Source: Dendrolimus kikuchii (taxonomy: Eukaryota; Arthropoda; Insecta; Lepidoptera; Lasiocampidae). From it: 64,000 bases of DNA. The notes beneath the pieces are model-generated. The model had not been told where the DNA came from and did no database searches. It saw only the letters and a program-made list of their open reading frames with translations. How positions within the stretch are numbered: the first letter of the stretch is position 1; the number at the start of each line of letters is the position of its first letter. The stretch lies in NCBI GenBank assembly GCA_019925095.2, contig CM034392.1, positions 16,974,887 through 17,038,886 of the forward strand, read 5' to 3'. Both the position numbers and the translations under genes were made by a program. Below, piece after piece: positions 1 to 12,430 of the stretch.

Positions 1-2115
1 TATCAAATTAAAAAGTAATAACACACTACAATTCCTCAAATCTTTTAGAATTAATTAACAGAACAAATCATTTAATTTAGTTGTGGTAGATTAACAGCTA
101 AAGCACCACCCTCCTACTTCTCATTACATAACGCTGTTTCGACTCTTGACCGGGGAGCATGTACCCCTTAAGCAGTTTGTCCGACTAAATGGGTCTATTG
201 TTTCAACTACCATGTGCTAAGGTAAACGACAATATCGTGAGAATACCCACATCCAGATTACCGCTGTGTAAAACCTGCCAATCCTTGAAATCCTTATTTA
301 TCGAAAAGGGAGTTACCCTAAACATTCCTTCGGGGTGTCTCGAGGCAAGCAGTAAGACAATGTAGTGTAGCATATTGTAATTTTATATTTAGTGCCAAAT
401 TCTTATTAGAGTCGCTGTTTACGTCAATTGTATGCGAAATGGCTATTATGTTTGGTTTGTTATTCAATGACGGTTTGACAGACCATCGCCTGCAATAACA
501 GTGAGTTATTTCTACTAGCTTTTATGAAAAAACAACTGGTGTGTGTTTTCAATTCTATTTCAGTATTAAATACTATTAAATGGAAGAGAATATAAAAAAG
601 CGTCTTTGACGGTTTGTTTATCGAATTATTGAAAAAGGCTGTCAAATTTATTCAGAATGTAGAAACTAACTCGTGAAAATATTTGGTTTATATTTCGGGT
701 ATTGACCTACTTAATTTTTTTTTATTCAATTGATTGATTGATTTACATAAAATATGGCCTATTCAATTTTTAGTAAGTACTGTACTGTAGCGAATTTGGA
801 GGTGCTTCTGATCGACGTACGCTTCTCATAGAAAAGTTGGGTTTAGAATTCGGCTAACGTATTTGCTCGAGCAAAAAGGACCGCCAGGTTGTGTAATGCA
901 GGTCCAATTTTGCCAATGCGTACAATGTGGAGATTGAAGTTATAAGTAACGATTTAACGAATATTATTACGTTTCAAGTGTTTATAGAAAATTTATTGTT
1001 TGTATAGTATATGATAATCTTAAATTTTCTGGTGAGGTATATAAAGCCTTGAACTTTATTAATATATTTGCGCATCTGAATTCAAGATTTTATTGTCTAT
1101 TTAAAAAGTTTTTTAACCGCTAAATTTAAGTAGATCCGTTGCCCATAAATATGGGAATCTTAAAAAATCTGATGTTTTCTATTCGCGAAATTTGACACAA
1201 ATTGTAACGATTCCACCTTTCTCTGTAATTTAGATCCGTAAATAATTTAAGTATGTCATACTTAATTAACACTGTTAAGAAACTGCAAATTTAGACAACT
1301 TTATAAAATTGAGTTAAATATTATTAAAATTCTTAGTTTTATTATAATTCATGATACATCCAGGTTTATCTAAAATCACACAAATTAATACATATTATCA
1401 CGATCTCTGGCACAGCTGTGAACCGCTGTTGTCTGGCAACATGAAAACGTTCTAGCACACAATTTGTTGACATTGGCCGCTTATTCGCTGAACACTGTCA
1501 ATAAGAGCTTCCACGTGGCCATAACTTGCTGTTTTCAGTGAATAAAGCGTAATTCCTGATATAATCATTAAAAGAAGGATCCGTTGTAGGCATCACAAAT
1601 ACAAAAATAACGTGAAATATTTCTTCAAGATGTCTATATTAAAGAAATATTAAAAATAAAATAATAAATAATTTTGTATTTAAAAGAGAATATGATGATA
1701 CTTATAAAAAAACTGATAAAAAAAATCGAAATTAGTGTAGATTGCCAATTTGTTTTGTGTACTGCTCTGTTTGACTCTGGGCCTACATCCTGGTATCCGT
1801 GGGAACCATTATAACAGTTTATTAAAAAAATTGCATAAGCAAAAAACCCGCAAAAAAGGCATTTTAAACGTAATGCACTAAAAGAACCGAAACAAGATTG
1901 GGAATAGAAAACAAAATTTAAATAAACTATAAACAAAGTAAACTCTACTAAATTGTCTGTTTTGCATAGAGTTTTAGTTTTTTTTGGTATTATTTATTTT
2001 ATTATAGACTTTTTAGTATCCCGCCCGGCACACTTTTACGAACAAAAACTGTATTACTTATATAAGTCCTGCAAAATGTAGAGATGATTGTTTCCTCGGT
2101 TTTTTTCAATATTAA

Positions 2116-2257
2116 TCGGCAGGCAAACACACATTGTATAACCCCAAATTAAGCAAGTTACGCTTGTTTTCTGGGCATTATACCACGAACTACTCCGGAG
2201 CCGATCCTAGCTCCCGGGCCATAGTAAATAATGGAAAATTCGTTTCCAAAATTCATA
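2116..2257 (-). mobile_element. tRNA-derived SINE fragment (family S1)
   Basis: The complement of the 3' two thirds of S1: 'aaacacacattgtataaccc', 'aaattaagcaagttacgctt', 'ccatagtaaataatggaaaa'. The promoter-box end is missing. Confidence 0.7.
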
Positions 2258-2593
2258 TATATATAATCCCCTTTTAATTTCTTTTATTTTGATACCCTGC
2301 TCGATAGGTTTGGTTATTTTTTTTATTAACGTATTACATATTCGCGCCAAACACCGCCATTTTTTAAATCACCCATCTAAAAACACTTGGGTTTTAAGAC
2401 GAATATAACGATACCTTAACTTTGATATCCATCAAGCCGTTTGGAATATACGAGGTAATGAAGAAATTTACAAACATACAAAATATGCGCGAAAAACATA
2501 ACCCTTCCTTGGTAGTCGGGTAAAAATGGATAAATCGCTATCTCTATATCTCTTCTCTATAATAATAAATATTATAAACGTGAAAGTTTATAA

Positions 2594-2762
2594 GGTGATG
2601 TCAGGAGCCTTAAGAACAGACGAGCGTGCATGACAAGAGTTATGAATGTCAAAGAAGCAAGTGAGGTATGTAAGAATAAGCCTAAATGGCGCTCTGTTGT
2701 TCGTGCCTACCCCGCAAGGGAACTGGCGTGAAGTTATGTATGTATGTATGTATGTATGTAAG
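2594..2762 (+). mobile_element. 5'-truncated LINE, C-terminal coding end plus (ATGT)n tail
   Basis: Translates without break: [45 protein letters not shown] and TGA, then about six TATG/ATGT units. The same end occurs at 48789 and 61020, and inverted at 26927. A W-R-S-V-V..YP ending before a stop and a short tandem tail is typical of non-LTR retrotransposons. The peptide is the remnant of a LINE ORF2, not a host gene. Confidence 0.75.
2737..2762. repeat. (TATG)n microsatellite
   Basis: About six TATG units, forming the 3' tail of the LINE fragment. Confidence 0.9.
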
Positions 2763-2899
2763 TTTATAAGAATGTATGTATGGATGTATGTTTGTTACTC
2801 TTTCACACAAAAACTACTGAATGGTTTTAGATGAAACTTTACAGTAATATAGCTTACACATCAGAATAACAAATAGGCTATAATTTATAAAGATATAGT

Positions 2900-2962
2900 G
2901 TGAATTATCCAAAATATAACGATTTTCCATCACCACGCGGGTGAAACCGCGGGCGCAGCTAG
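2900..2962 (-). mobile_element. CTAGCTG-type repeat end, minus strand
   Basis: 'caccacgcgggtgaaaccgc' followed by 'gggcgcagctagtatagc' is the complement of the common CTAGCTGCGCCCGCGG start of lepidopteran interspersed repeats. Only an end fragment is clear. Confidence 0.5.
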
Positions 2963-4828
2963 TATAGCTATAAAATAAAGTCAGGTGTAAATAGAAAGAT
3001 AACACCCCAATTACACACCCAAACAAACAATTAAAAGGTGTAGTTCCTTAATAGCATTTTATTGATATCGGCATAATTTTATTATCGCCGACAGTAGAGT
3101 TGAAGTAATCGGTTTAAAGTATATAAATTATAGCAGCAAACTAGCTAGTGAAATGAATTATAAGTGCGAATAAAGTTGTCAATTGTATGAAAGCTAGAAT
3201 AAATAAATGGTCATAAAACTTTGTCCCTGGAATTTAAAGTTTCGTTTCTATCATACGTATTTTTATTACGAGCCGTGTTTATGAGCTAGTGAATTCAGGC
3301 TCAATAATAAAGTTATTTTTGTGCGTGATGGTATTTCTGCTTGATATATTATTAAAACTTGTAATATTTACGTACACCGGAATGAACATTTCATCCGGTA
3401 GTAAGATGACATTCGCCGCAATTAGTTTTGGCTAATTTCGTCGTCTCCGTTCATCATACTGTGGAATCTTTCAGAATTTATGTCAGAATTTTACGAACGT
3501 GCGAGTTTTGAGATGAATTATTATTATTCCTGATTCATATCATTTATATGTTCTCCTCATTTTCATTGGTTTTAAAATTGTCATTTGGAATACAGCCATA
3601 TTTTTAACTAGAAGCATTGTCTTACATTAAAATATAAAGACGGGTAAAAGGAAAGGAAAACTTGTAAACAGGCACCTCTTCCGGACATCCAGTAACCCGT
3701 GTAATTTCGCATTCAAGAGCTGTTAGGTAGACATGTCTTGTGTAAGGGAAGAGGAACAGTTCGCCTCAAATGTGATAATGAAGCCATAAAACCCTATGTC
3801 CGGCTTCAGTGGCTTCTATAAATAAACGAAAAATCATACCTTTATTTACTGTTACTAGCGGTTACTCCACTATTATAATTAACAATCAAATCAACTGGCG
3901 ATATTTTTTATCTTCTTAGCAAAGGCCTTTCGCCATGACTTAAATATGTAGTTAGATGAGTCTCTTAATTTCTATAGAGGTCTACTAATTCTAAACAGTC
4001 AACTAGATTGTTAGTTATTGTTTTAATAGTAATTAACATTAGTTGCTCATAATGTTAACACAGTTTAACAATGTTTAACTATGATGTTACAAAAACCGAT
4101 AATAATATTAGGATTTTGTAGAAGTGACGAAAGCGCACTGTCTTTGCCTATAGGTTACATGACCGTAAAAAGTATTTTATTTAAATTACAGCATAATATC
4201 TCAAAAAATACTCAAAGGAGTTTTTTTTTAAAGCAGTGTTCGTAAAAAGTATTTTTAAAGTTCTAATATAATTCCTATAATTTCAAAAAATTTCATATTA
4301 TAGATAAAAGTTAGATAGAAAACACTTTTTCAACTTTAGGTGCGAATCCCACCACCTTAAGAAAAGACTGGCAGATTTAAAAAAGTAAAGAAATAGAATA
4401 AAATTACGTACAAATCCAAGAGTTTTTTAGAAATATTGCTGTAGATAAGGAGAAGAGGAACGTACATGACGATTTTAAAAGAGCAGAATTTTGACATAAA
4501 TAATTTCGGAGCTGAAAATTAACATATCTAATTGCTTTATATATCTTCGGATTAAACCCATATAGTCCGGGTTGCTCCGGGATTATAGTTTAAGTCAATT
4601 TCGCTGGAAATACTGCTTACAAACAAAATTGAAATGTTAGGCTGTAATTTATAAATAAATGCCAAATTTAAGTGAAAAGTGCTATTTATATAAATATGTA
4701 AGGTTCCAAAACAGCTGAACAGGTTTCGATAAAAATTTCAGAGATTAAGATAGGTGTTCTGTATCGTGAATTTCTGTACATTTCTTTTTAATATCTCGCA
4801 GGTTTCAAAGATATAAATATTAATCTAT

Positions 4829-5340
4829 CTATAATATTCTAAAATTCTAAACATGCCGTGTCTGTACAGTAAAGCTATTTAATTTTTTTTTATATTTCTT
4901 GTCTGTTTGTATATTTATTGAGGATTCACCTAAAAACTACTGGGTACATTTCGTTGCGGTTTTCGCTGATCGACAGATAATGCTTAGACTTAAACTCTAC
5001 GCTACTTTTTATCCTGGGAATCCTGCGGGAATTTTTCTGGGAATTATTTCAAATGGCCAGATTGCAAAACAAAAATCGAATTCAAATATGATTCTTTATT
5101 GATCGATACTAAATTTTATGTAATAAAATGCGTGATAATTTTTATACCGGCATCCCGCAGGAATTTGCCTAGCAGCGGTTCGTAGTTGTTTGGGGGCATA
5201 AAAAATTAGCTTATTCCGACACAGTTTTCATTAAAACGATAATTTACATTCTTTTTTAAATGCTACGGTACTTTGTGAATCGGGAATCCCGCGGGAATTT
5301 CAAGTCAAGCGTGGACGAAGTTGCGGACATATTCCAGTAT
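4829..5340 (-). repeat. family R1 repeat, minus orientation
   Basis: From 'ctataatattctaaaattct' and 'aaacatgccgtgtctgtaca' (the right end) through 'tttttatcctgggaatcctg' to 'caagcgtggacgaagttgcg' (the left end). It explains the open frame at 4899-5102. Confidence 0.75.
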
Positions 5341-6404
5341 TTGTATAATTTTATATGAATATAAATATCCCGTACGAGACAAATCGTGGACAGTTGTGAA
5401 TAAACTTCTGAGCTAAGTAACAATCTAGCTTTGTTCGTTGAGTGTTATAACAACTTCAAAGCAGTGTTAATATAATAAAGAGGTTGTTAATTTATAATTA
5501 TTTTATAATATAACAAGTATTTTCCATTTAAGCGGTTAATCTGAACTTAATTATTCGGTTAAATGAAACTTTCCGTTCCCAGAATATTCTACCTACTAGG
5601 ATCAACTTTACGCGTGTTACTAAGAAGTTGGGTTGCGTAAGTTTGTTGTTAACTTAAATAAAACATTTGCTGAATCCATTGAACTCTATTTAGGCCTTGG
5701 GGAGAACTTTATATATTTAGAGTTCAGGAAACATGTCTGGAGTTAGATATTTCTTGATTACTTAGTAGGTACTTGTTAAACTCCAATTGTGATACGTCAG
5801 ATGTGGTGGTTTTGTTTTTATCTGTATAACACTAAATACATAAAGTCGTAATTCAGTAAAACGCGCAAAGTCCGTCACTATTAGATTCCCTATTGTACAC
5901 ACGTCACGCCTTGATCGTAGTTGTCGCTAAACTGCCCCCTCTCCCCATCAGACCGTCGTTTTATACCTCACAAATACAAATGTGCTCGTATCATATTCGA
6001 CGTAATCCGCAGCACCTGGCTAATGATTCGGCCGCAAACGGGCATAAACTAGTACAATAAAACAATGGGCTGTTCTGTAGAAACGTATGCCAATAAATAA
6101 GTAAACGAAAGAAGACGATCATAAAAGAATTACAATCAGTTCAAATGCCGATAGGTCTTAAAATGTGTTTTTAGAGATATGCAGGTGGAATTTCTTTCGG
6201 AACCTAAGTTGTAACAATGTGTATGTTTTTGAAACTTGTTACAATGTCGTTAATTATAAGCTAAAACTTTGAAAATCTCTAAATTGAGAATCTCATGTCC
6301 CCGCCCAACATAATAGAAGTGATAATAGTTTACTGTTCATCTCTTACGCTGGGTCGGTTGCATAGCACGGTGGGAGCAGTTCGAGGCAAAGATTATATAT
6401 TTCA

Positions 6405-6545
6405 GGTGACCGGCCCTTTGGCGTCCGGTTGGCCGTCCAAAATATCTCTGGAAAGACAAACTAGAGACTGATCTTTGTGAGTTTCAAGCCGATAATGTGC
6501 AAGAAACTTCGCGACAGTGAAAAGTGGCGCATTTTCGTGTTTCTG
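6405..6545 (+). mobile_element. LINE ORF2 C-terminus relic
   Basis: In one frame: GRPKYLWKDKLETDLCEFQA, DNVQETSRQ, then a stop and KVAHF. This resembles the 'GRP..W.D.L..DL' end of non-LTR reverse transcriptases, followed by a degraded 'DR.KWR' motif. Upstream sequence is too altered to follow. A decayed fragment, no function. Confidence 0.45.
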
Positions 6546-7140
6546 AACCAATAATATAATATAGAAAATATTAATAATAAATATTTTTAATTTTTATAAT
6601 ATTAGTTATGTATTCCACCAGCAATCCCTTAAGTACCTACTATAAGTAGAACATTGAACCTAGATCACCTTCTTCTATAGATAAAGTGCTCAGAGAACTG
6701 GCTATGTTACCTCCTGTTATTCAATACTGATCTGTTGTCAACGTATTCCTACCTAGGTAGTAGGTATTTGATACATAGTGATTGATACATAGGTATACAC
6801 TATATATATATCATAGTGTATTTATTATTAAAATGTAAGTAGTTGTACTATATGTTACGTATACCGGCATCGCCATTATAATCTCAATGATTTCCTGGGG
6901 TTGTCTGGAAAAATTTGGCTATGAGACCGCCCTTGTGCACAGTTATATATATAAAGATATAGTTTTAGTCTCTAAGTATATTTTTGTATTGGTGTACAAT
7001 TACATTATAATTAAATAGTACATCTGTACTATATGGCATTTTGCATTAGCTGATATATGTATTCATAATACGCCGCTACAGAACTAACTCCTAAAGAACG
7101 GAAGCTACATGACACAGAAAGCTTCTTAGTGATTAATAAT

Positions 7141-7385
7141 AACATCAATCTATGAATGCCCCATTGCTGGGCTTCACCTATGCCACGTTACGCTACGCTT
7201 ATACAAGACAAATTGGCGGATTTCACACATCGGTGATGTCGGAGTGTAGGATAGCTATCTCATGATGTGTATATATATTCCTTTACCTATCAGTACGTGG
7301 CAATTGCAAAAATATGCTCATAGGTCACAAAAACTGCCTCAGCGATGCATGCTATCCGACCCGGTTTTGAACTAACCTTATTGGA
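7141..7385 (+). mobile_element. 'cattgctgggc' interspersed repeat, diverged
   Basis: 'gccccattgctgggcttcac', 'ggcggatttcacacatcgg', and a late 'gacccggttttgaact' phrase match a common lepidopteran short repeat whose consensus includes cattgctgggcttc, ggattggcagacttcacac and cctcacgatgttttccttca. Confidence 0.6.
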
Positions 7386-7934
7386 ATGAAGTTACCAAAC
7401 TTTTTAGACAGTGTAATAGGCCTACGAAATATAATTAAAAACCATTTAGAATGATTTTCCCGTAAGAAAACATTGGTATTATAATATATTATAATGTTTT
7501 ATATTAAAAGCCGGCAACTTTTCTTCTTGCATAACTCGTTACTGCCATTGACAGCTAAATTCTGAATAATCCAGGCCGTCTCGATTTTTTAATGAATTTG
7601 ACCTACTTCTGAACGGAAACGCGGGAAATGAATAATTGCATAGAATCCGATCAATGGTTTCACGCGTCCAGTATTTTTAATTAAAGTACGAACGGCAATA
7701 CAATTATCGAAGATCGTTTGTATTGGTTGGTTTCAATTATGTTTTAAAGTGTAATTCAATTCATTCTGATATCAATCTTCAACACGTAATAACAACCATC
7801 ATCACGGATTTCATATATACAGAATTTTCGTTTCAGTAATTCAAGAGAATATTTTCATTTTTCGGGATATAAATTATTATTAACATCCTTGTGTTAATAC
7901 CACATACGCTCAGAGCAGGGTCTGCATTCGTTTT

Positions 7935-8320
7935 TTTTAATTCTCTTTCGTGGGGTCTTAAGCATCTCTTATTGTAAGACCATTGACATCCATCTTATCC
8001 TTCACTATGTTGAGCTAGCATTTCCTGGGTCTGTCCCTTCTGCCGGGATCGGGCGGAGGCGGCATGTTAAGACCGTTAATAATTTTACCTAACTAGCCAA
8101 TTTCGGTAAATAGTGGCCGTACCAGCAACGACTCTCTTTCACTTTGTTTCCTATGTCACGGACGTGAAGGTTGCCGCAGATACGGGAGTTTGGTTCTTCT
8201 TTCCTCCTCATGCCTCCACACGTCTATGTAGCATATTATTCATCTATGTGACAGTAGTCGTTTAAGTACATACTGTGTTTCACTTCCATACGAGAAATAG
8301 ACTTATATTTAGCTTCAGTC
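7935..8320 (-). mobile_element. LINE reverse transcriptase C-terminus relic
   Basis: Read on the minus strand: RKEEPNSRICGNLHVRDIGN, KVKESRCWYGHY, a gap with a frame change, then DRPRKC, a stop, LNIVKDKMDVNGLTIRDA, a stop. This mirrors the RTE-type ORF2 end (the KMRESRLRWYGHV, RGRPRKTW and MK..GLT..DA motifs). Several stops and at least one frameshift. Confidence 0.65.
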
Positions 8321-8644
8321 TTTAAAGTACTCATAAACCTTTAAAGATAATCATCAGTCCATGTTGAAAGTCGTGAAGAAGACACAAACAAGATGAAAAC
8401 TATTAATAGTCAGTAGCGATTTTATATGCATTATTATGATAAATTCGATTACTAAGTTAGACTATGGCTAAGTAGATTTTTAATAAAATTTAATTCAACA
8501 CCAGAGGCGTATCAGCAGTACTTTTTATTATTCAAATTAGCCAGAAAAGCTCTAGCTCGTTTTTGTAATGAAAAAATATGAGTCTTTGTTTCAGCGGTAC
8601 CATAATTTTCACAGTGAATTACGCGGTAATTACATTTAAAAATA

Positions 8645-8828
8645 TAACACTATTAATATTATAAATGCGCAAGTTTGGATAAATGTTTGGTGCTCAATCA
8701 TGCCAGAACGGCTGAACGGGTCTGGATAAAATTTGGCACAGAGATAGATTATGTAGGTACGGTGTAGAGAATATACGTTTCGCGTGGGAAAACATTAACG
8801 CGAGCAAAGCCACGGGTAACAGCTAATA
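8645..8828 (-). mobile_element. 'AGCTGTTACCCG' type repeat, minus strand
   Basis: The complement of a common lepidopteran repeat ending in a 'ttagctgttacccgtggc' start; visible phrases here are 'aacggctgaacgggtctgg', 'gcgtgggaaaacattaacgc' and 'caaagccacgggtaacagct'. About 180 bases. Confidence 0.6.
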
Positions 8829-9492
8829 AATTTATATAAGTAAATAAATACGCCAACAGACAAATAGTCTCAAACTATGCTTATACAGCAGAAAAGTCTG
8901 TGGCTGGTTCGTAATAGCCAAATCAGATTAATTAAGGAAAAATTCGTTTACACAATTTATTCTCCTGGGTATCGAACTTGATAACTTAGCTTTCCAATGA
9001 AGTCAGCAGGCCAACACGTCGCTTACTAGACCATAAAGACCGCAAAATTATTATTAGTAGATACAAAACATTATTTGACCGACCGCTTTGTGTATCAATC
9101 ACGATCGTGCCCATGCATTTGAAAGAAGTAAACATGAATCTGTATTCGCACAATGATGTATATTATTCACCCCGATTTTGCGTAATGGTAAATATCAATC
9201 GAACCTTAACATTTTAAATATAACAATTTGATTATGAAAGGAATTTATAACAAATCGACTAATTGCGTGCCGTCCAGGTACAGTGAATGATTTCGTAGAG
9301 ATGACAAGATTGAATCGAAAAACTCCTATCCATAATATGTCAATTTTTGTTGTTGTTGAAAGTTGTTTTTTGATTTGTAAACCTTATCGCCTTGAATCGT
9401 TCAGAATTTTCCACTCCGTAGTTCAAAAATTAGAGAGAAAGTTATGCACTTCAGATCAGACGAGAGAACGAATATGATTACTTCATAATTTT

Positions 9493-9730
9493 GACGGCCT
9501 CTGCATTTGACCGGGCTAAACCTTTGCTGGCCTACTTACTTCACTACAACGCGGAGGCTCCAGGTTCAACTCCTGGTATGGTAAATTTCGGAAACGAATT
9601 TTCTCCGTTATTTACTATGGTCTGGGTGTCTGGGATAGGCCCTTGTGTAGTCCGTTGTATATTGCCCATAACACAAGCGTAACTTGCTTAATTTGGGGAT
9701 ATACAATAAGTGTGTTTGTCTGCCGATTTA
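9493..9730 (+). mobile_element. tRNA-derived SINE (family S1)
   Basis: 'ggcctctgcatttgaccggg', a B-box-like 'ggttcaactcc' (one change from GGTTCGATTCC), 'ggtaaatttcggaaacgaat', and the 3' phrase 'aagcgtaacttgcttaattt' with 'gggatatacaa'. It explains the open frame 9491-9682. Confidence 0.8.
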
Positions 9731-10174
9731 TTTATTTAAATAACGTTCCGTTTTTGCCAAAATAACTACGGAACCCTAAAAGCCATAAAAGCATGGTTAA
9801 TATGTCGCTTAAAGTGTATTGTATACAGTAATAAAATTAACATACACTAATTTGGTGCAAAGAAAATCATAAAATGTTTTTGTAGATTATTTATTCCCGG
9901 TCCATTCGTTTTGCTATTTCACGTCTAGCATGTAAATAAATAGTTCCTCGTGATAAATACGTTCATAGACGACCATAAATCTTCAATTTTACTCGGAGTC
10001 ATTAAACGAAGTTGAGTGAAGTATGTCGGTCTGTCTGTTTTAATATACCTATGAAATGATAAATACAACATGGCCACTGAAATAAAATTGCCTTTGGATA
10101 AGCTTTACAAAATCATCCCTTGAATTAACTGGAATTTTCGAGATATGACTAAACATTTATATATTTGATTAGAT

Positions 10175-10490
10175 ATCCGTGCAGGAACGGAGAAAGAATA
10201 CAATTTCCTGCGGCCGGGCGGCCTGTCGTAAGAGGCGACAAAACAACCCACAGCCAGGTGGTAGGGCGTTTCCCTGACTGGATGGCTACCACCCCTGGTC
10301 TAAAGTATGTCGTCATAACAACCTTGAGTTGTGTTCCGGCATTAGTGACCAGGTTCCAGTCTCCTTTAAGAGAGCAGCAGCGCATTTGTAGCACCTTTGG
10401 TGTTGTAAATGTCCATAGGCGATGGTAACCGCTTTCTATCAAGTGGGCTGTCTGCCTGTCTGCTGAACTACTGCAATAAAAATAAAAAAA
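10175..10490 (+). mobile_element. short retroposon (copy A) with A-rich tail
   Basis: The sister of 19753-20065, about 316 bases, and close to identical in the middle. The 3' stem that is perfect in copy B is damaged here (ttaccatc became tttctatc). It ends ctgcaataaaaataaaaaaa. Open frames on both strands (10149-10526 minus, 10165-10428 plus) lie on it and are not genes. Confidence 0.75.
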
Positions 10491-10604
10491 GAAGATAGTG
10501 AAATTAGACCCTATCTTGTTATCCAATTCCGTATGTCTGTGGAATTTCGAAAGTGCCAGTTTATTTAAAATCTCAATTATCTATAGCGCTTAGCTACTTG
10601 AGAG

Positions 10605-10674
10605 TTATATAATTATCACTGATAATATAATTAAACTTTCGAGTTTCATTATATTATCAGTGATAATTATATAA
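10605..10674. repeat. near-perfect 70-base hairpin
   Basis: A 27-base arm (10605-10631, ttatataattatcactgata...) and its exact complement (10648-10674), then after one mismatch a 5-base inner stem aaact/agttt closed by ttcg. Possibly a small palindromic transposon or MITE remnant; no flanking target duplication was identified. Confidence 0.95.
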
Positions 10675-10732
10675 GGATTCTTCCTTAGTTATCCTTAAAT
10701 GAAATTAAATGTGATTAACTAAAGAGTTAGAA

Positions 10733-10805
10733 GTCGTGGTTGCTTAGTTGCTAACGCAGGGTGCGTTTTTAAATTCGGATGACGAGGGTTTGAATTTTGC
10801 ACGAA
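10733..10805 (+). mobile_element. tRNA-like SINE head
   Basis: 'gtggttgcttagttgctaac' resembles an A box and 'gggtttgaattttgc' resembles a B box about 35 bases later. Too degraded to be a tRNA gene; it lacks paired acceptor arms. It is a different family from S1. Confidence 0.4.
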
Positions 10806-11689
10806 GAATGCACCGTTTAGACAGATTGTGACGTAATATGCAATTTTTTATAGTTGACAAACAGGCAAATGTCCAGGTAATGGAAAATTATCACTGTCGT
10901 CCATTTGTTTGCAACACCAGAAGCTATGCCAACGGGATGGGCGGAATAAGTTAAAGGAGATGGGGTAGAGGGGATTTGATAGGGGAACTGAGTAGGGGGA
11001 TGGAATAGAGAAGCTGGAATATTTTACAATTACCACCTGTTGACGATGAAGCAAAACATTTTGAGGAAACTTGTACATCATGATGATCGAAATGTGTAAA
11101 TTATTAATTCGCCTTGGACAATCGACTCGGCGGCGACGTGAGCTCACCAGTTCCAAAAAAAAAAGGGAAACCCGAGCCCAACAGAGGGATATTTAAGGAC
11201 TGATATACAACTAAAAAGTAGTAAACGAAGTGAAATATTAGCAAAATACTATAAAGATAAATGTGAGATGCCATACAAATACTGAAATCAATTTTACAGT
11301 AACGAATCTCGTAGTTTTTCAAACATCCCACGTTCACATGCCTTAAATTCGAAAATGCTGTCTTCATCATTAATGCGGTTTGGATTATCGCCACAAGACA
11401 TATTTTATCGGTCGTTGATAAATTAAATTACGTATGTACGTAGAATCTCGTACGTAAATATTGCAATTCATTTCACATAAAATGTTTCTTTAGTGACATT
11501 TAATTATTAATTAGTAAATTTAAGCTTTTACACATACAAAGTGCTGCGCTTTGTACAACTATTTTTCTTTAATTGATCCAGTCAATAGCACTGTAACGGC
11601 GATGTATAGGTTTGCTCATGATAATTATATTAAAAGCAAGTGATTATTGTAACAATTAAGTCGTACGTTACGTATATTACGTTGTGTTC

Positions 11690-11915
11690 TGAGTGTTTAC
11701 TTTCTACTTTTTCATTTCCCCTAAGCATAGGCGCGGTTTTCAGTACCCCTAGTTGTAAGACTATTGGCTTGCATGCCATGCTTCACACGTTCATAATCTC
11801 GATGTGCAAGATTCCTCACACTGTTTTCCTTCACCTTCAGTACGGTACCTTATCTACGATATGCACATGAGGTTAGAAAAATTGCCTATGCGGCTTGTTT
11901 CCCGGGTAGTAGCCT
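11690..11915 (+). mobile_element. 'cattgctgggc' type repeat, diverged
   Basis: 'gcaagattcctcacactgtt' with 'ttccttcacc' after it matches the consensus phrase 'catgcaggtttcctcacgat' plus 'gttttccttcacc'; a leading 'cttcacacgttcataatctc' fits the 'cagacttcacacacc' part. Confidence 0.55.
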
Positions 11916-11971
11916 ATATGTTTTTTGCTTGTAAAGATGCTCTAGAACATTAAGCTCCCATGAATTTAATA

Positions 11972-12430
11972 CCATCTATATTATACAATTCTAAACTTTT
12001 GGTGTCTGTACAGTGAAGCTTATGAAAAAAACCAACTGGACTAGACTATATAAACGATGGAGAACACGATGATTTTTTTTTAGATTTCTTGTCTGTTTGT
12101 TTATCTGCTTGCCGGTTTGTCTGTTTGTTCGGGATTCACGTAAAAATTCCTTGGCCGTTTTCGATGCGGTTTTTGCTGATCGACAGCAAATTGTTAGACT
12201 TAATATATGCGCTACTTTTTATCCCGGGAATCCCGTAGGAATTTTTCTGGGACTGCTTTAAAATGGACAGATTGAAAAAAAATCGAATTCCAATGCGATA
12301 TTTTTTATCTCGGGAACTTTCCCGGAAGCGGTTTGTACTAGTTCGGGTGCACAAAAATTAGCTTATTCTAGTAAAACCATAGCTTACATTATCTTTTCAA
12401 TACTGTGGTATTTTGTGTAACATATAAAAA
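11972..12430 (-). repeat. family R1 repeat, minus orientation
   Basis: 'ctatattatacaattctaaa' to 'ctgatcgacagcaaattgtt', 'tttttatcccgggaatcccg', 'tcccggaagcggtttgtact'. The left-end phrase is lost. It explains the minus open frame 12136-12354. Confidence 0.7.

Noticed and set aside
10149..10526. 125-codon minus-strand open frame (and 10165-10428 plus)
   Set aside because: It lies wholly on the 315-base retroposon; the same stretch is open antisense in the sister copy at 19753. No motif.
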